A stretch of DNA of 64,000 bases. It comes from CAYSRJ01 sp964521865 (lineage in GTDB: Bacteria; Spirochaetota; B62-G9; DRHN01). The stretch is from NCBI GenBank assembly GCA_964521865.1, contig CAZFTJ010000006.1, positions 62,001 through 126,000 on the forward strand. Reading direction: 5' to 3'. Position 1 is the stretch's first letter, and the number at the start of each line of letters is the position of its first letter. The notes below the pieces were generated by a model that saw only the letters and a list, made by a program, of their open reading frames with translations, was not told the origin of the DNA and ran no database searches. This document shows positions 16,870 through 25,297 of this stretch, piece after piece. A program made the translations under genes and the position numbers.

Positions 16870-19302
16870 CTATTTCTTATCCAGCACTTCTCTCACCGTA
16901 CGTAACAGAAGGGAGGGTGCGAACGGTTTTTGTAGAAAATCAATCCCCTCCTCCAGAATGCCGTGATGCACAATGACCTCGTCCGTATATCCCGAGGTAT
17001 ATAGTACTTTAATATTCGGATTAATGGCGGTTATTTTCTCGGCCAATTCTTTGCCGTCCATCCCCGGCATGATAGCATCGGTTAGTAGAAGATTGACCTG
17101 GTCCTTATACTGTTCAAAAATTGCAAGCGCTTCCGGCGCATTGCTTGCCTCCAAAACCGTATAATCGTTATCTTTCAGCACTAAACAGATCATATCTCTT
17201 ACAACCAGCTCGTCCTCCACTACCAATACGGTTTCAGACCCTTTCAGATCTTCAACGAACGTTTCGGCCTTTTTCTTCGCAACAACACCTTCTTCAACCC
17301 TCGGTAGATAAATCTTAAATGTCGTTCCTTTCCCCGGCTCGCTGTAGACCCAGATGTTGCCTCCGCTCTGTTTCACAATCCCGTATACGGTCGATAAACC
17401 GAGTCCCGTACCGATTTCTTTTTTGGTTGTAAAAAACGGCTCGAAGATGCGTTCCTGCGTTTCTTTATCCATTCCGATTCCATTATCGCTTACTGCAAGC
17501 ATTATATGTTGACCCGGTTCTACCGCTATATGGTTTTTGGCATATTCTTCATCAAGAACCACGTTCGACGTTTCTATTGTGAGCCTGCCCCCCGTTTTCA
17601 TTGCATCTCGTGCATTGACCACCAGATTCATAATGATCTGTTCCATATGTGCAGCGTCTACCTTCACCGATCCAAGGTCCGGTTTTAAATTAGTTACGAA
17701 TATAATGTCTTCACCAATAAGCCGCCGAATCATCTTCTCTAAAGTATTAATCAAGTCATTTAAATTGATAACTTCCGGTTTCAGAATCTGTTTTCTGCTG
17801 AACGCCAACAGTTGATGAGTCAAATCAGCAGCCCTTTGTCCCGCCTTTTTCATTTCTTCTATGTACTGGCGGTTGGGATCGTCTTCTTTTGCCGTCATCA
17901 ACATATAATCTGCAAATCCAATAATACCTGTGAGAGCGTTGTTGAAATCGTGGGCTACTCCGCCTGTTAATCTGCCGACTGCTTCTAATTTTTGCGCCTG
18001 ATACAGCTGCTTCTCCAGTTCTCTCTGTTGGGTGACGTCGGTGAAGAATCCTACGTTGTACGTTCGCCCGTGGATGATTATCGAATTGGTGGTGATATCG
18101 GCGTAAAGCAGACTGCCGTCTTTGCGAAGACAGGGTATTGAAACGGCAAGCGATTTTTCTCCACGCCTCTGGGCCTCGAATTCGGCAGTCACATGGTCCA
18201 GTGCATCCGGTGGATGTATATCGGCAATCCCGAGATGAGTCAGCTCCTCCTCGGTGTATCCCAGCATCCGGCAGATAGCCGGGTTCGCATACTTGAATCG
18301 CCGCGTCTCAATATCGGTCACCAGTATGCCCTGGGCGGTGCCCTCGAAAAGGATCTGGTACCTTTTCTCTGTTTCACGCAGTACTTCCTCCGCCTGCTTT
18401 TGCCGAGCTTCGCGCTCTTCGAATTCCATGGCGAAGGAGATGTCTAAGGCCAATTCGTCCAATAATGCTATTTCCTCCTCATCAAAGAAATCCGGTTCGG
18501 CGGTGTAGAAGTTAATCGCGCCTCGAATTCTGCCGAACACAAGGAGAGGAAACGATGCGTATGAGCGGCAGCCGAGTTTGAACATAATTTGCTGGCACTT
18601 ATGTTTGTGCGTGTCGTCCGAAATATGGTCGCAGATAATATGTCGGTTTTCACGCAGGGCGCAATCGACGGGGCAATAGGGAAGCGGCTTGGCATCCAGA
18701 TCGATATTGATCTTCCTGAGATAGGCCCCGGCGCTTTCCACACCGGCATATGCGGCTACATTGAGGGTGCGGGATGACTGATCCAGCAGGCCCACCCATG
18801 TCATCCGAAATCCGCCGTTTTCAACGGCGATGCGGCAGGCGGCATTCAGCATTTCATCGATATTTCGAACTCTGACGATCGTCTGGTTGATGCCGCTGAG
18901 AACCTTGTATACCCGATTGAGTTTCTCGATCCGCTTCTCCATTTTCTTACTATCGGTTATGTCGAAGGACATCACCAGGAGCCCCTCGCCCACAGGCTCG
19001 ATGGACAGTTGGAACCACCCCCTGTCACCATCTGGATACATGAATTCATTCACCATCGTGGCCGCACTTCGGTCATGTATACATTTCCTGAGCATGTCGA
19101 ACATGGCTGTATTCTCGATGCCGGGAAACACATCCATCATTCTACGACCGAGTAATTCCTCCTTTGTTTTGCGGGCATGCCTGCAGACAGCGCTGTTTAC
19201 GTAAAGGTATCTCCAATCGGGGCTTATGATTTGGCACCCTTCGATGAGATTCTCGAAAAATTTGTTATAAAATTCGTCTTTTGTGAATTTTTCCACACTC
19301 AT
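16870..19302 (-). CDS. PAS-GAF-PAS hybrid histidine kinase with C-terminal receiver
   Basis: The 810-residue soluble kinase contains a PAS domain (about 10-120), a GAF domain (about 140-290, with the conserved VENGGFRMTWVGLLD opening), a second PAS (about 310-425), HisKA with GGVAHDFNNALTGI, an HATPase domain (NLVVNARDAM, DNGIGM, FEPFFTTK, GTGLGLSTVYGIV) and a receiver with LLTDAIMPGMDG and lysine in LQKPF. No transmembrane segments are present, so it senses cytosolic signals, possibly a small molecule or redox state through GAF/PAS. The kinase core and receiver are close relatives of the kinase at 20830-22863, including the shared VIVHHGIL near the end. No separate response regulator is adjacent. 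Confidence 0.92.
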   Translation of the reverse strand: MSVEKFTKDEFYNKFFENLIEGCQIISPDWRYLYVNSAVCRHARKTKEELLGRRMMDVFPGIENTAMFDMLRKCIHDRSAATMVNEFMYPDGDRGWFQLSIEPVGEGLLVMSFDITDSKKMEKRIEKLNRVYKVLSGINQTIVRVRNIDEMLNAACRIAVENGGFRMTWVGLLDQSSRTLNVAAYAGVESAGAYLRKINIDLDAKPLPYCPVDCALRENRHIICDHISDDTHKHKCQQIMFKLGCRSYASFPLLVFGRIRGAINFYTAEPDFFDEEEIALLDELALDISFAMEFEEREARQKQAEEVLRETEKRYQILFEGTAQGILVTDIETRRFKYANPAICRMLGYTEEELTHLGIADIHPPDALDHVTAEFEAQRRGEKSLAVSIPCLRKDGSLLYADITTNSIIIHGRTYNVGFFTDVTQQRELEKQLYQAQKLEAVGRLTGGVAHDFNNALTGIIGFADYMLMTAKEDDPNRQYIEEMKKAGQRAADLTHQLLAFSRKQILKPEVINLNDLINTLEKMIRRLIGEDIIFVTNLKPDLGSVKVDAAHMEQIIMNLVVNARDAMKTGGRLTIETSNVVLDEEYAKNHIAVEPGQHIMLAVSDNGIGMDKETQERIFEPFFTTKKEIGTGLGLSTVYGIVKQSGGNIWVYSEPGKGTTFKIYLPRVEEGVVAKKKAETFVEDLKGSETVLVVEDELVVRDMICLVLKDNDYTVLEASNAPEALAIFEQYKDQVNLLLTDAIMPGMDGKELAEKITAINPNIKVLYTSGYTDEVIVHHGILEEGIDFLQKPFAPSLLLRTVREVLDKK

Positions 19303-19869
19303 TGTCCTGTTCTACCAAATTTACGCATTGCCTATCAATCGCTCATAGGCACATGTCAACGAAGGTTTACAGTCATGAAAATATTTGTACTCATTATAAA
19401 CCACATGCGAAATTCTGATTTATAACTATTTAAAATAATATATAACAAAACAGAGACATCTTTGCCATATTGAACTGCCGTTTCATTTAATTTTTTATAT
19501 TGCTCAATTAATATTTCAATTCGGCATTGATGCCGTACATATATTATTATCGTACTCGATCTATCATATTTCAAGCTTCTTGATACCTGTATAGTATCGG
19601 GTAGACATGTCACTTGAATACGATAATGTTCTCAACGGTGAAAGTGCACAACTGTCTCCTGCAACAAGATACCTGCAATCTTGATGATACCGTGCACCTG
19701 TACTATAGTGCATGGGTAAATGTGGATTGGTAAAAAAGGTTTGGGTACAAAACCTGGACAGATTCACGATGTAAAAGCCATTAATTTGAAATAGCTTTTA
19801 CTATGTAATATAATTAAAGGGGACGACACAAAAAATCTGAAATATTACAATCATGCTGCAAGGATTGGA
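19303..19869. other. AT-rich intergenic region, 567 bp
   Basis: No gene was recognised. The stretch is clearly richer in A and T than its neighbours and contains the 14-mer GTACTATAGTGCAT near 19699, shared with the ketosynthase promoter. It separates a minus-strand kinase from a plus-strand lipoprotein-kinase pair and should hold both promoters. Confidence 0.4.
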
Positions 19870-20823
19870 ATGAACATTCTGAAAAAATATTTCATTCTCA
19901 TAATCCTGATTGCGTTTTTATCTTCCTGTGGAGTTTCAAAGCCCCCCATAAGAATCGGTGTAAATTCATGGCCCCCCTGCGAAATTTGGTATATTGCAGA
20001 AAAAATGGGATATTTTGGGCGTACTCCTATAGAAATTGTACGCTTCACCTCATGGGCGGATAATATGAGCTCGCTTTACTCGGGATTGATCGATATTACG
20101 CATTCCACCTATTTCAACGCTATTTATTTTTCGGATAAAGGCTACAGTGCTCAGATTATTCTCACCTCCGATACGATATCGGGAGCTGATGGGCTTGTTA
20201 TTAAGAACTCTCTGGGAAGAGGTGAAAACTTGAGAAACAAAAAGATCGCAGTTGAGGTGTATACTGACGAGCATTTCCTTTTAAAAAAGGCGCTTGAAAA
20301 ATACGGTCTTGGAGAAAAGGATGTAACCATTGTAGCGACAACCTCGATGGAAGCAAAGGATATGTTTATTTCTGGAGCCGTGGATGCCTGTTTCACCTAT
20401 GAACCTTTTTTAAGCGAAGCTGCGACTGAGGGAGATGGGAGGGTTATATTTTCGACAAAAGATGTAAAGGGTTATATGATCGATGCGCTTGTTGCAAAGA
20501 GAAGCACTATTAAGAAACGAAAGAGAGATTTAATAAATATTCTTTCTGCATGGTATAAAGCACAAAATTACATAAAGAGTAATTCTCAGGAATCATTCAA
20601 AATGATGGGAGAAAAGGAAGGGATGGATTCAAAGGCATTTGGGGATTTCTACGATTCCTTCACCTTTTTTTCTCCACAAGATAACATGAAGATTTTTTCA
20701 TCTGCCGGCTTCAAGGATAAATTACGAGAGATGAATGATTTCCTCTATATTCATAAAGCCATATACGAAAAGGTAAATATTGAAGGGATATACAATTCAA
20801 CGATTATTGAAAGAGTAAAATAG
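19870..20823 (+). CDS. SsuA/NMT1-like substrate-binding lipoprotein paired with a sensor kinase
   Basis: The 317-residue protein starts with a lipoprotein signal, MNILKKYFILIILIAFL, then SSC at the lipobox (Cys about 20). The mature part begins PPIRIGVNSWPPCEIWYIAEK and has the two-lobe pattern of nitrate/sulfonate/taurine-type periplasmic binding proteins: SGLIDITHSTY, NLRNKKIAVE, MFISGAVDACFTYEPF and the VVAKR-like DALVAKR. No ABC permease or ATPase gene is near. Its stop is only six bases before the ATG of a membrane kinase with the same orientation, so it more likely serves as a ligand-binding partner of the kinase than as a transporter. The ligand is unknown. Confidence 0.85.
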   Translation: MNILKKYFILIILIAFLSSCGVSKPPIRIGVNSWPPCEIWYIAEKMGYFGRTPIEIVRFTSWADNMSSLYSGLIDITHSTYFNAIYFSDKGYSAQIILTSDTISGADGLVIKNSLGRGENLRNKKIAVEVYTDEHFLLKKALEKYGLGEKDVTIVATTSMEAKDMFISGAVDACFTYEPFLSEAATEGDGRVIFSTKDVKGYMIDALVAKRSTIKKRKRDLINILSAWYKAQNYIKSNSQESFKMMGEKEGMDSKAFGDFYDSFTFFSPQDNMKIFSSAGFKDKLREMNDFLYIHKAIYEKVNIEGIYNSTIIERVK

Positions 20824-20829
20824 TATTTT

Positions 20830-22863
20830 ATGAAAAGAGTTAAATTCTCATTTAATTCACTTTTCTTTAAGTTTCCATTCCTCACACTGCTCACGGTGGT
20901 GTTGCTGGGAATAATATCCATACTCCTTACCAACTACATAAGCTTTACTCAATACAAAAAGGACATAGAAAATGAGACGTCTCTCATTCTATTGAGTCTC
21001 AAATGGGCTGTTTCTCCCTTGCTTGAAAAAAAAGAAATAAGTTCAATTCAGAGATTAATAGAAAATATAGGAGCCTACGGGTCCGTAAAATCCATCAGAG
21101 TATACGATAATCAATACAGAGTCATATCTTCGAATAGAATTGAAGAGGTGGGGAAAATAATACGGGCGAAATCTTTGAAGGAAGTGCTGGAGGAGAATAA
21201 AATTCAGGCAACGCATATGGATTTTAAAAATAACGATTACATGATTTCAATACCAATCAAAGGCACTAAATATGATGTCCGGAGAAAAAGTGACGTTAAT
21301 GCAGTGTTATTCTTAAGTGAGGATCTCAATTACAAAAAAAGAATTCTTTCTCCTTTCAGATTTTCGCTGATTTATGAAAATATTTTTATGTTTCTTGTAT
21401 TGAGTATGGTGCTCATCATACTTATTTACAGAATAGTATTTGTTCCATTGAGAGAATTTATGGATGCAACCCGGGAGATTTCTGAAGGGAATACACAGTA
21501 TCGAGTAAATGTAAAAACGAGCGATGAGTTCGGCAAATTTTCAAAGTTATTCAATGAGATGCTCGATGATATCAACAATAAGAACGAAATGTTAAAAAAC
21601 CAATCTCAACAACTTGAAAAGAAGGTGAAGGAAAGAACAAAATCTTTAGAAGAAGCAAAATATAAACTCGAAGATGCGTACGATGAGTTGAGATCAAAAC
21701 AGAATGAGCTTCTCCTGGCACAAAAGATGGAAGCAGTCGGGAGGCTTGCCGGTGGAGTTGCTCACGACTTCAATAATATGCTTACGGTTATAGTCGGGCA
21801 TTCTGAGTACCTCCTGATGTCACTCAAGCAAGATGATTCTCACCGTTCGTCCGTTGAAGAAATACTGAACGCAGCAAAAAAGTCCGGTTCCCTGACCCAT
21901 CAGCTTCTGGCTTTCAGCCGCAAACAGGTTCTGCAGCCGATAGTGCTGGATCTTAACACATTGATCATGGATATCGAGAAGATGCTGCATCGCCTTATTG
22001 GCGAGGACATTAATTTAGTTACTATACTCGAACCGGAGCTCGGACGGGTAAAAGCAGATGTAGGCCAAATGCAGCAGGTTATAATGAACCTCGCTGTGAA
22101 TGCAAGAGATGCAATGCCTCTGGGAGGAAAGATCATAATAGAAACTTCGAATATCTATCTTGACGAGGAATATGCCGGCTATCACATTCCTGCGAAACCA
22201 GGTTCGTATGTACTGCTCGCAGTGAGCGACACAGGAACGGGCATGGATAAGGAGACACAATCCCATATTTTCGAACCCTTTTTCACCACCAAAAAATTAG
22301 GGAAAGGAACCGGACTCGGCCTATCCACGGTATATGGTATTATCAAACAGAGCGATGGCTATATATGGGTCTACAGTGAATCCGGACACGGTACGACATT
22401 CAAAATCTATTTACCGCGCGTTGGGGAAGATATCGAACCGGGAGAACCGACTCGAGTGCCTGCTCCCTCACTTGCAGGCACTGAAACCGTATTGGTGGTT
22501 GAGGATGAGGATATGGTCCGGGAAATCATTCGTCATATATTGCTTGATTACGGGTACAATATCTTGGAGTCACACAATCCTCGCACGGCGCTTCAGGTAT
22601 GCGATCTGTTTGAGGGAAAAATCCACCTCATGGTTACTGATATAGTGATGCCGGGCATGAGCGGTCGCGAATTAGCCGAGAAAGCAACTTCCCGATACCC
22701 GAAAATGAAAATCCTCTATATTTCCGGCTACACGGACGATGTCATCGTACATCACGGAATTCTGGATTCGGGTATAGCGTTCCTTCCGAAGCCCTTCACA
22801 CCATACTCTTTAGCGAGCAAAGTGCGTGAAGTATTGGATAGCCCACACGAGGACACGACTTGA
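20830..22863 (+). CDS. Membrane hybrid histidine kinase with HAMP and C-terminal receiver
   Basis: The 677-residue protein has two transmembrane helices (about 14-36 and 180-200) bracketing a periplasmic sensor of about 140 residues, then HAMP (about 200-255), a coiled coil, HisKA with GGVAHDFNNMLTVI, an HATPase domain (NLAVNARDAM, DTGTGM, FEPFFTTK, GTGLGLSTVYGI) and a receiver with VTDIVMPGMSG and LPKPF. It is translated as a unit with the upstream substrate-binding lipoprotein, suggesting that the bound ligand is sensed by the periplasmic domain. From the kinase domain onward it strongly resembles the cytosolic kinase at 16870-19302, so the two share a recent ancestor with exchanged sensor parts. 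Output target unknown. Confidence 0.92.
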   Translation: MKRVKFSFNSLFFKFPFLTLLTVVLLGIISILLTNYISFTQYKKDIENETSLILLSLKWAVSPLLEKKEISSIQRLIENIGAYGSVKSIRVYDNQYRVISSNRIEEVGKIIRAKSLKEVLEENKIQATHMDFKNNDYMISIPIKGTKYDVRRKSDVNAVLFLSEDLNYKKRILSPFRFSLIYENIFMFLVLSMVLIILIYRIVFVPLREFMDATREISEGNTQYRVNVKTSDEFGKFSKLFNEMLDDINNKNEMLKNQSQQLEKKVKERTKSLEEAKYKLEDAYDELRSKQNELLLAQKMEAVGRLAGGVAHDFNNMLTVIVGHSEYLLMSLKQDDSHRSSVEEILNAAKKSGSLTHQLLAFSRKQVLQPIVLDLNTLIMDIEKMLHRLIGEDINLVTILEPELGRVKADVGQMQQVIMNLAVNARDAMPLGGKIIIETSNIYLDEEYAGYHIPAKPGSYVLLAVSDTGTGMDKETQSHIFEPFFTTKKLGKGTGLGLSTVYGIIKQSDGYIWVYSESGHGTTFKIYLPRVGEDIEPGEPTRVPAPSLAGTETVLVVEDEDMVREIIRHILLDYGYNILESHNPRTALQVCDLFEGKIHLMVTDIVMPGMSGRELAEKATSRYPKMKILYISGYTDDVIVHHGILDSGIAFLPKPFTPYSLASKVREVLDSPHEDTT

Positions 22864-23047
22864 GGGATTTTCGCGGATTATCCGGTTTTATCTGCAATTG
22901 AGGCTTTTGAGCATCAATTAAAATCTCCGTCTTATCAAGCCGCTCTCTTCGATTCCAGCTTGTATACTTGATGGTATCCGCTGCTGCGTATGTTTTGAAG
23001 GAGAATAAATGCTGAATCTTCTCCGGACTCTTGAATCCGGAACTGTT

Positions 23048-23803
23048 TTACCAGCTGTTCATGTTCTGGAAAATCCGGTCTAGCTTGTCTGAGCCCGCCG
23101 CCGTCTTCAGACCCTGGGCCTGCCCGACAGCTGCCTCGTATTCATCTTTTTCAAGCGCCTTCATGGCGGCATCGGCAATCTCGGAAGGCGGTATCCCCCC
23201 GTACTGCTGTCCGCGCCTATTCCGCGCCCCCTTGTCCAGCTCGGTGTCTACCGTCGGCGGTATTATCTCGAAGACCTTTATAGAGGTGCCCCTCAACTGA
23301 TGCCTCAAGGAGATGCTGAATGAATGTACTGCGGCCTTGGTCGCACAATAGACAGGAGCGACCGCCAGGGGCACGAATGCCAGCCCGGAGGAAATGTTTA
23401 TTATAGCGGATTCCCTCTTCTCCATGAAGTCGGGAATAAAATATGCGGAAAGGTGTATGACTGCCCTTAGATTCGTCTCGATCTCATCCTCTCCGCCGAA
23501 CAGTTCATGCGGGTTCTTCCTGAAATCAATCATCCTCTGTATTCCGGCATTGTTGACCAGGACGTTTATACCCTTGAAATTGGAGATCACCCAGTCGTGC
23601 AGCATCCGGCGCCCTTTGTTCACGGACAGGTCGCACTGCCAGGTATGGATCCGAGGCAGCCTGTTCTGCGCCTCCCTGAGCTTCTCCTGTCTTCTCCCGC
23701 ACACAATGACATCATTGCCGGCCTTTGTAAAAGACTCTGCAAGCGAGAAGCCTATGCCCGTTGCACCTCCTGTGATAAGCACGGTATTCCCCTTCGTATT
23801 CAT
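23048..23803 (-). CDS. Short-chain dehydrogenase/reductase (DltE-like)
   Basis: The 251-residue protein is a classical SDR: TGGATGIG for NAD(P) binding with CGRRQEKL after the second strand (arginines favour NADPH), NNAGIQ, catalytic serine in INISSGLA, and YCATK for the tyrosine-lysine pair, followed by EIIPPTVDTEL. The pattern NNAGIQ with a PPTVDTEL tail is typical of DltE-type oxidoreductases. ATG 23803 was chosen for AAGGGGCGG just upstream; the longer frame starts in unconserved sequence. The C-terminal part (residues about 200-251) is shorter and more charged than FabG. Substrate unknown; neighbours give no clue. Confidence 0.87.
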   Translation of the reverse strand: MNTKGNTVLITGGATGIGFSLAESFTKAGNDVIVCGRRQEKLREAQNRLPRIHTWQCDLSVNKGRRMLHDWVISNFKGINVLVNNAGIQRMIDFRKNPHELFGGEDEIETNLRAVIHLSAYFIPDFMEKRESAIINISSGLAFVPLAVAPVYCATKAAVHSFSISLRHQLRGTSIKVFEIIPPTVDTELDKGARNRRGQQYGGIPPSEIADAAMKALEKDEYEAAVGQAQGLKTAAGSDKLDRIFQNMNSW

Positions 23804-23869
23804 GGTCCGCCCCTTGTTCCGATATTCGACGTTCAATTTAACAGCAGATTAATAGCAGAGCTGTATCAT

Positions 23870-24090
23870 TCAACCCATCTCTGCCGAAATGTTGCGGCAG
23901 GCGAAATATGCTGTCTCGCTGAAAAATCTATGCCGTCCGGATGTCTCTGAGACAAGATAACCACCTTGACTGCCGTAGGCAATCTTCATGTATTTGGGGA
24001 TGTTGAGGATGCGCTTCCACTCGTTCTCTATAGAATTCTCGCCAAAATTCGCTCGTGTCGTGGAATTCGATTTACTGAGAGCGCTCCGTA
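23870..24090 (-). pseudogene. Possible remnant of a nitroreductase C-terminus
   Basis: Translating the minus strand gives about 70 residues ending at TGA 23870-23872. They include KRILNIPKYMKIAYGSQGG and YLVSETSGRH, resembling the tail of nitroreductase-family flavoproteins (a leucine-rich LLNIP block, then VGYP). No start codon or upstream homologous sequence is seen. The fragment is short and the resemblance partial, so it may be chance. Confidence 0.25.
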
Positions 24091-24305
24091 AGCCGCTTGG
24101 TTATGCTTTTTAGTAACTTCAAAAGTTACGTATTGATGCACATCCGCCCCGGGCGGTATACCCCGGCTAATTATTTAAATCCAATTCTAAATTAAACTGT
24201 GGTACAATGGTGGTAAAAAGAACGATCGATCGATAAGATATTTTTCATGCATATGCGGCTTTACATCCGTTTCTCAACCGCACCAAACGTATTTTAAGAA
24301 TTATT

Positions 24306-24584
24306 ATGAAAAAAAGAGATAAATTTTATTTGGAACATATCGAAGTTGAAAGCTACTCCGGCTATAAGCTGCATGAAAGCCCCAGAAAATTTATCTATGA
24401 GAAAAGGCAATACGTTGTACGGGAGATCATCGATCGATGGTATGAGGGAGGTATTAAACCAGATGATCCGGTTGTAAGCTACTTCAAAGTTCGTGCGGAC
24501 GACGGCAGGCACTATATTATCCGCTACGATTCCTTCTATGATGAGTGGACGATAGTTATTAATCGTTCGATACATTATGAATAA
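24306..24584 (+). CDS. Small conserved protein, DUF6504-like
   Basis: This 92-residue protein has the pattern of a small beta-barrel family: PRKFIYEKRQYVVREIIDRW, then DYFKV-like YFKVRADDGRHYIIRYDSFYDEWTI. The order (a basic residue-rich strand, VxEIxDRW, YFxVxxDDG, then a tryptophan strand) is that of DUF6504 and related short proteins of unknown function. ATG 24306 lacks a strong ribosome site. There is no partner operon; it precedes the molybdenum hydroxylase genes by 230 bases. Confidence 0.6.
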   Translation: MKKRDKFYLEHIEVESYSGYKLHESPRKFIYEKRQYVVREIIDRWYEGGIKPDDPVVSYFKVRADDGRHYIIRYDSFYDEWTIVINRSIHYE

Positions 24585-24817
24585 TTAGGCGAATGTCGAG
24601 TTTCAAGTAAATTGGAAATAATTATCATGTAATGCTCCAAAAACCGACACTGTGCTGCGAACTTCGTGAATATTTTCAGGGAACTTATATCTTTTCAGTG
24701 AAGATATGGTCATTTTTAAAGAAAAGAACAAACTCGAAGTTCGCCTTAATTGTCAAAAGTACCAGTATGCTCGTTTTACGATGCTGTCGAGCAATTTCAA
24801 CGAACGGGGGGAAGAAA

Positions 24818-25297
24818 ATGGAAGAGCTCATCCATTTCAGGCTTAACGGTAAACCAGTCAGTCTGATTCTGGACGGCGAACGAACGCTCCTCCAGGTACT
24901 GCGTACCGAGCTCGAGCTTACCGGAGTAAAGTACGGCTGTGGAAAGGGTTTGTGCGGAGCCTGCACCATTCTTGTCAATGACAGGGCTGTCAGGTCGTGC
25001 CTGGTTCCGGTGAAGAATATCAGGGGACAGGAAATCGTCACTATCGAAGGTCTTTCTGTAAACGGAAAGCTTCACCCGCTTCAGGAGGCCTTTGTGAAAC
25101 ACGATGCGTTTCAATGCGGATTCTGCACACCTGGAATGATTCTCACTGCCTGCAGTTTTCTCAAACACAATCCACATCCAACATACAACGAGGTGCTCCA
25201 GGGAATGAACGACAATCTCTGCCGGTGCGGTTCACACACGCGCATTGTTCAGGCGATTCTCTCCGCAGCTCGGGAGATGGCAGGAGGAAAAGTATGA
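24818..25297 (+). CDS. 2Fe-2S subunit of a molybdenum hydroxylase (IorA/CoxS type)
   Basis: The 159-residue protein is a typical small electron-transfer subunit of xanthine-oxidase-family enzymes. It binds two [2Fe-2S] clusters: the plant-type motif CGKGLCGACTILVN with a fourth cysteine in VRSC, and the helical motif FQCGFCTPGMI with NLCRCGSH. ATG 24818 follows GGGGGAAG. Its stop codon overlaps the start of the large subunit (ATGA at 25294-25297), so the two are co-translated. The two-subunit layout without an FAD subunit is that of isoquinoline 1-oxidoreductase and membrane-linked aldehyde dehydrogenases; a cytochrome partner gene is not seen here. Confidence 0.93.
   Translation: MEELIHFRLNGKPVSLILDGERTLLQVLRTELELTGVKYGCGKGLCGACTILVNDRAVRSCLVPVKNIRGQEIVTIEGLSVNGKLHPLQEAFVKHDAFQCGFCTPGMILTACSFLKHNPHPTYNEVLQGMNDNLCRCGSHTRIVQAILSAAREMAGGKV

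Noticed and set aside
24997..25293. Extended N-terminus for the molybdenum subunit starting inside the small-subunit gene
   Set aside because: The ATG at 25294 overlaps the small-subunit stop in the usual ATGA form and gives a proper Tat signal; the extension is out-of-frame small-subunit sequence.
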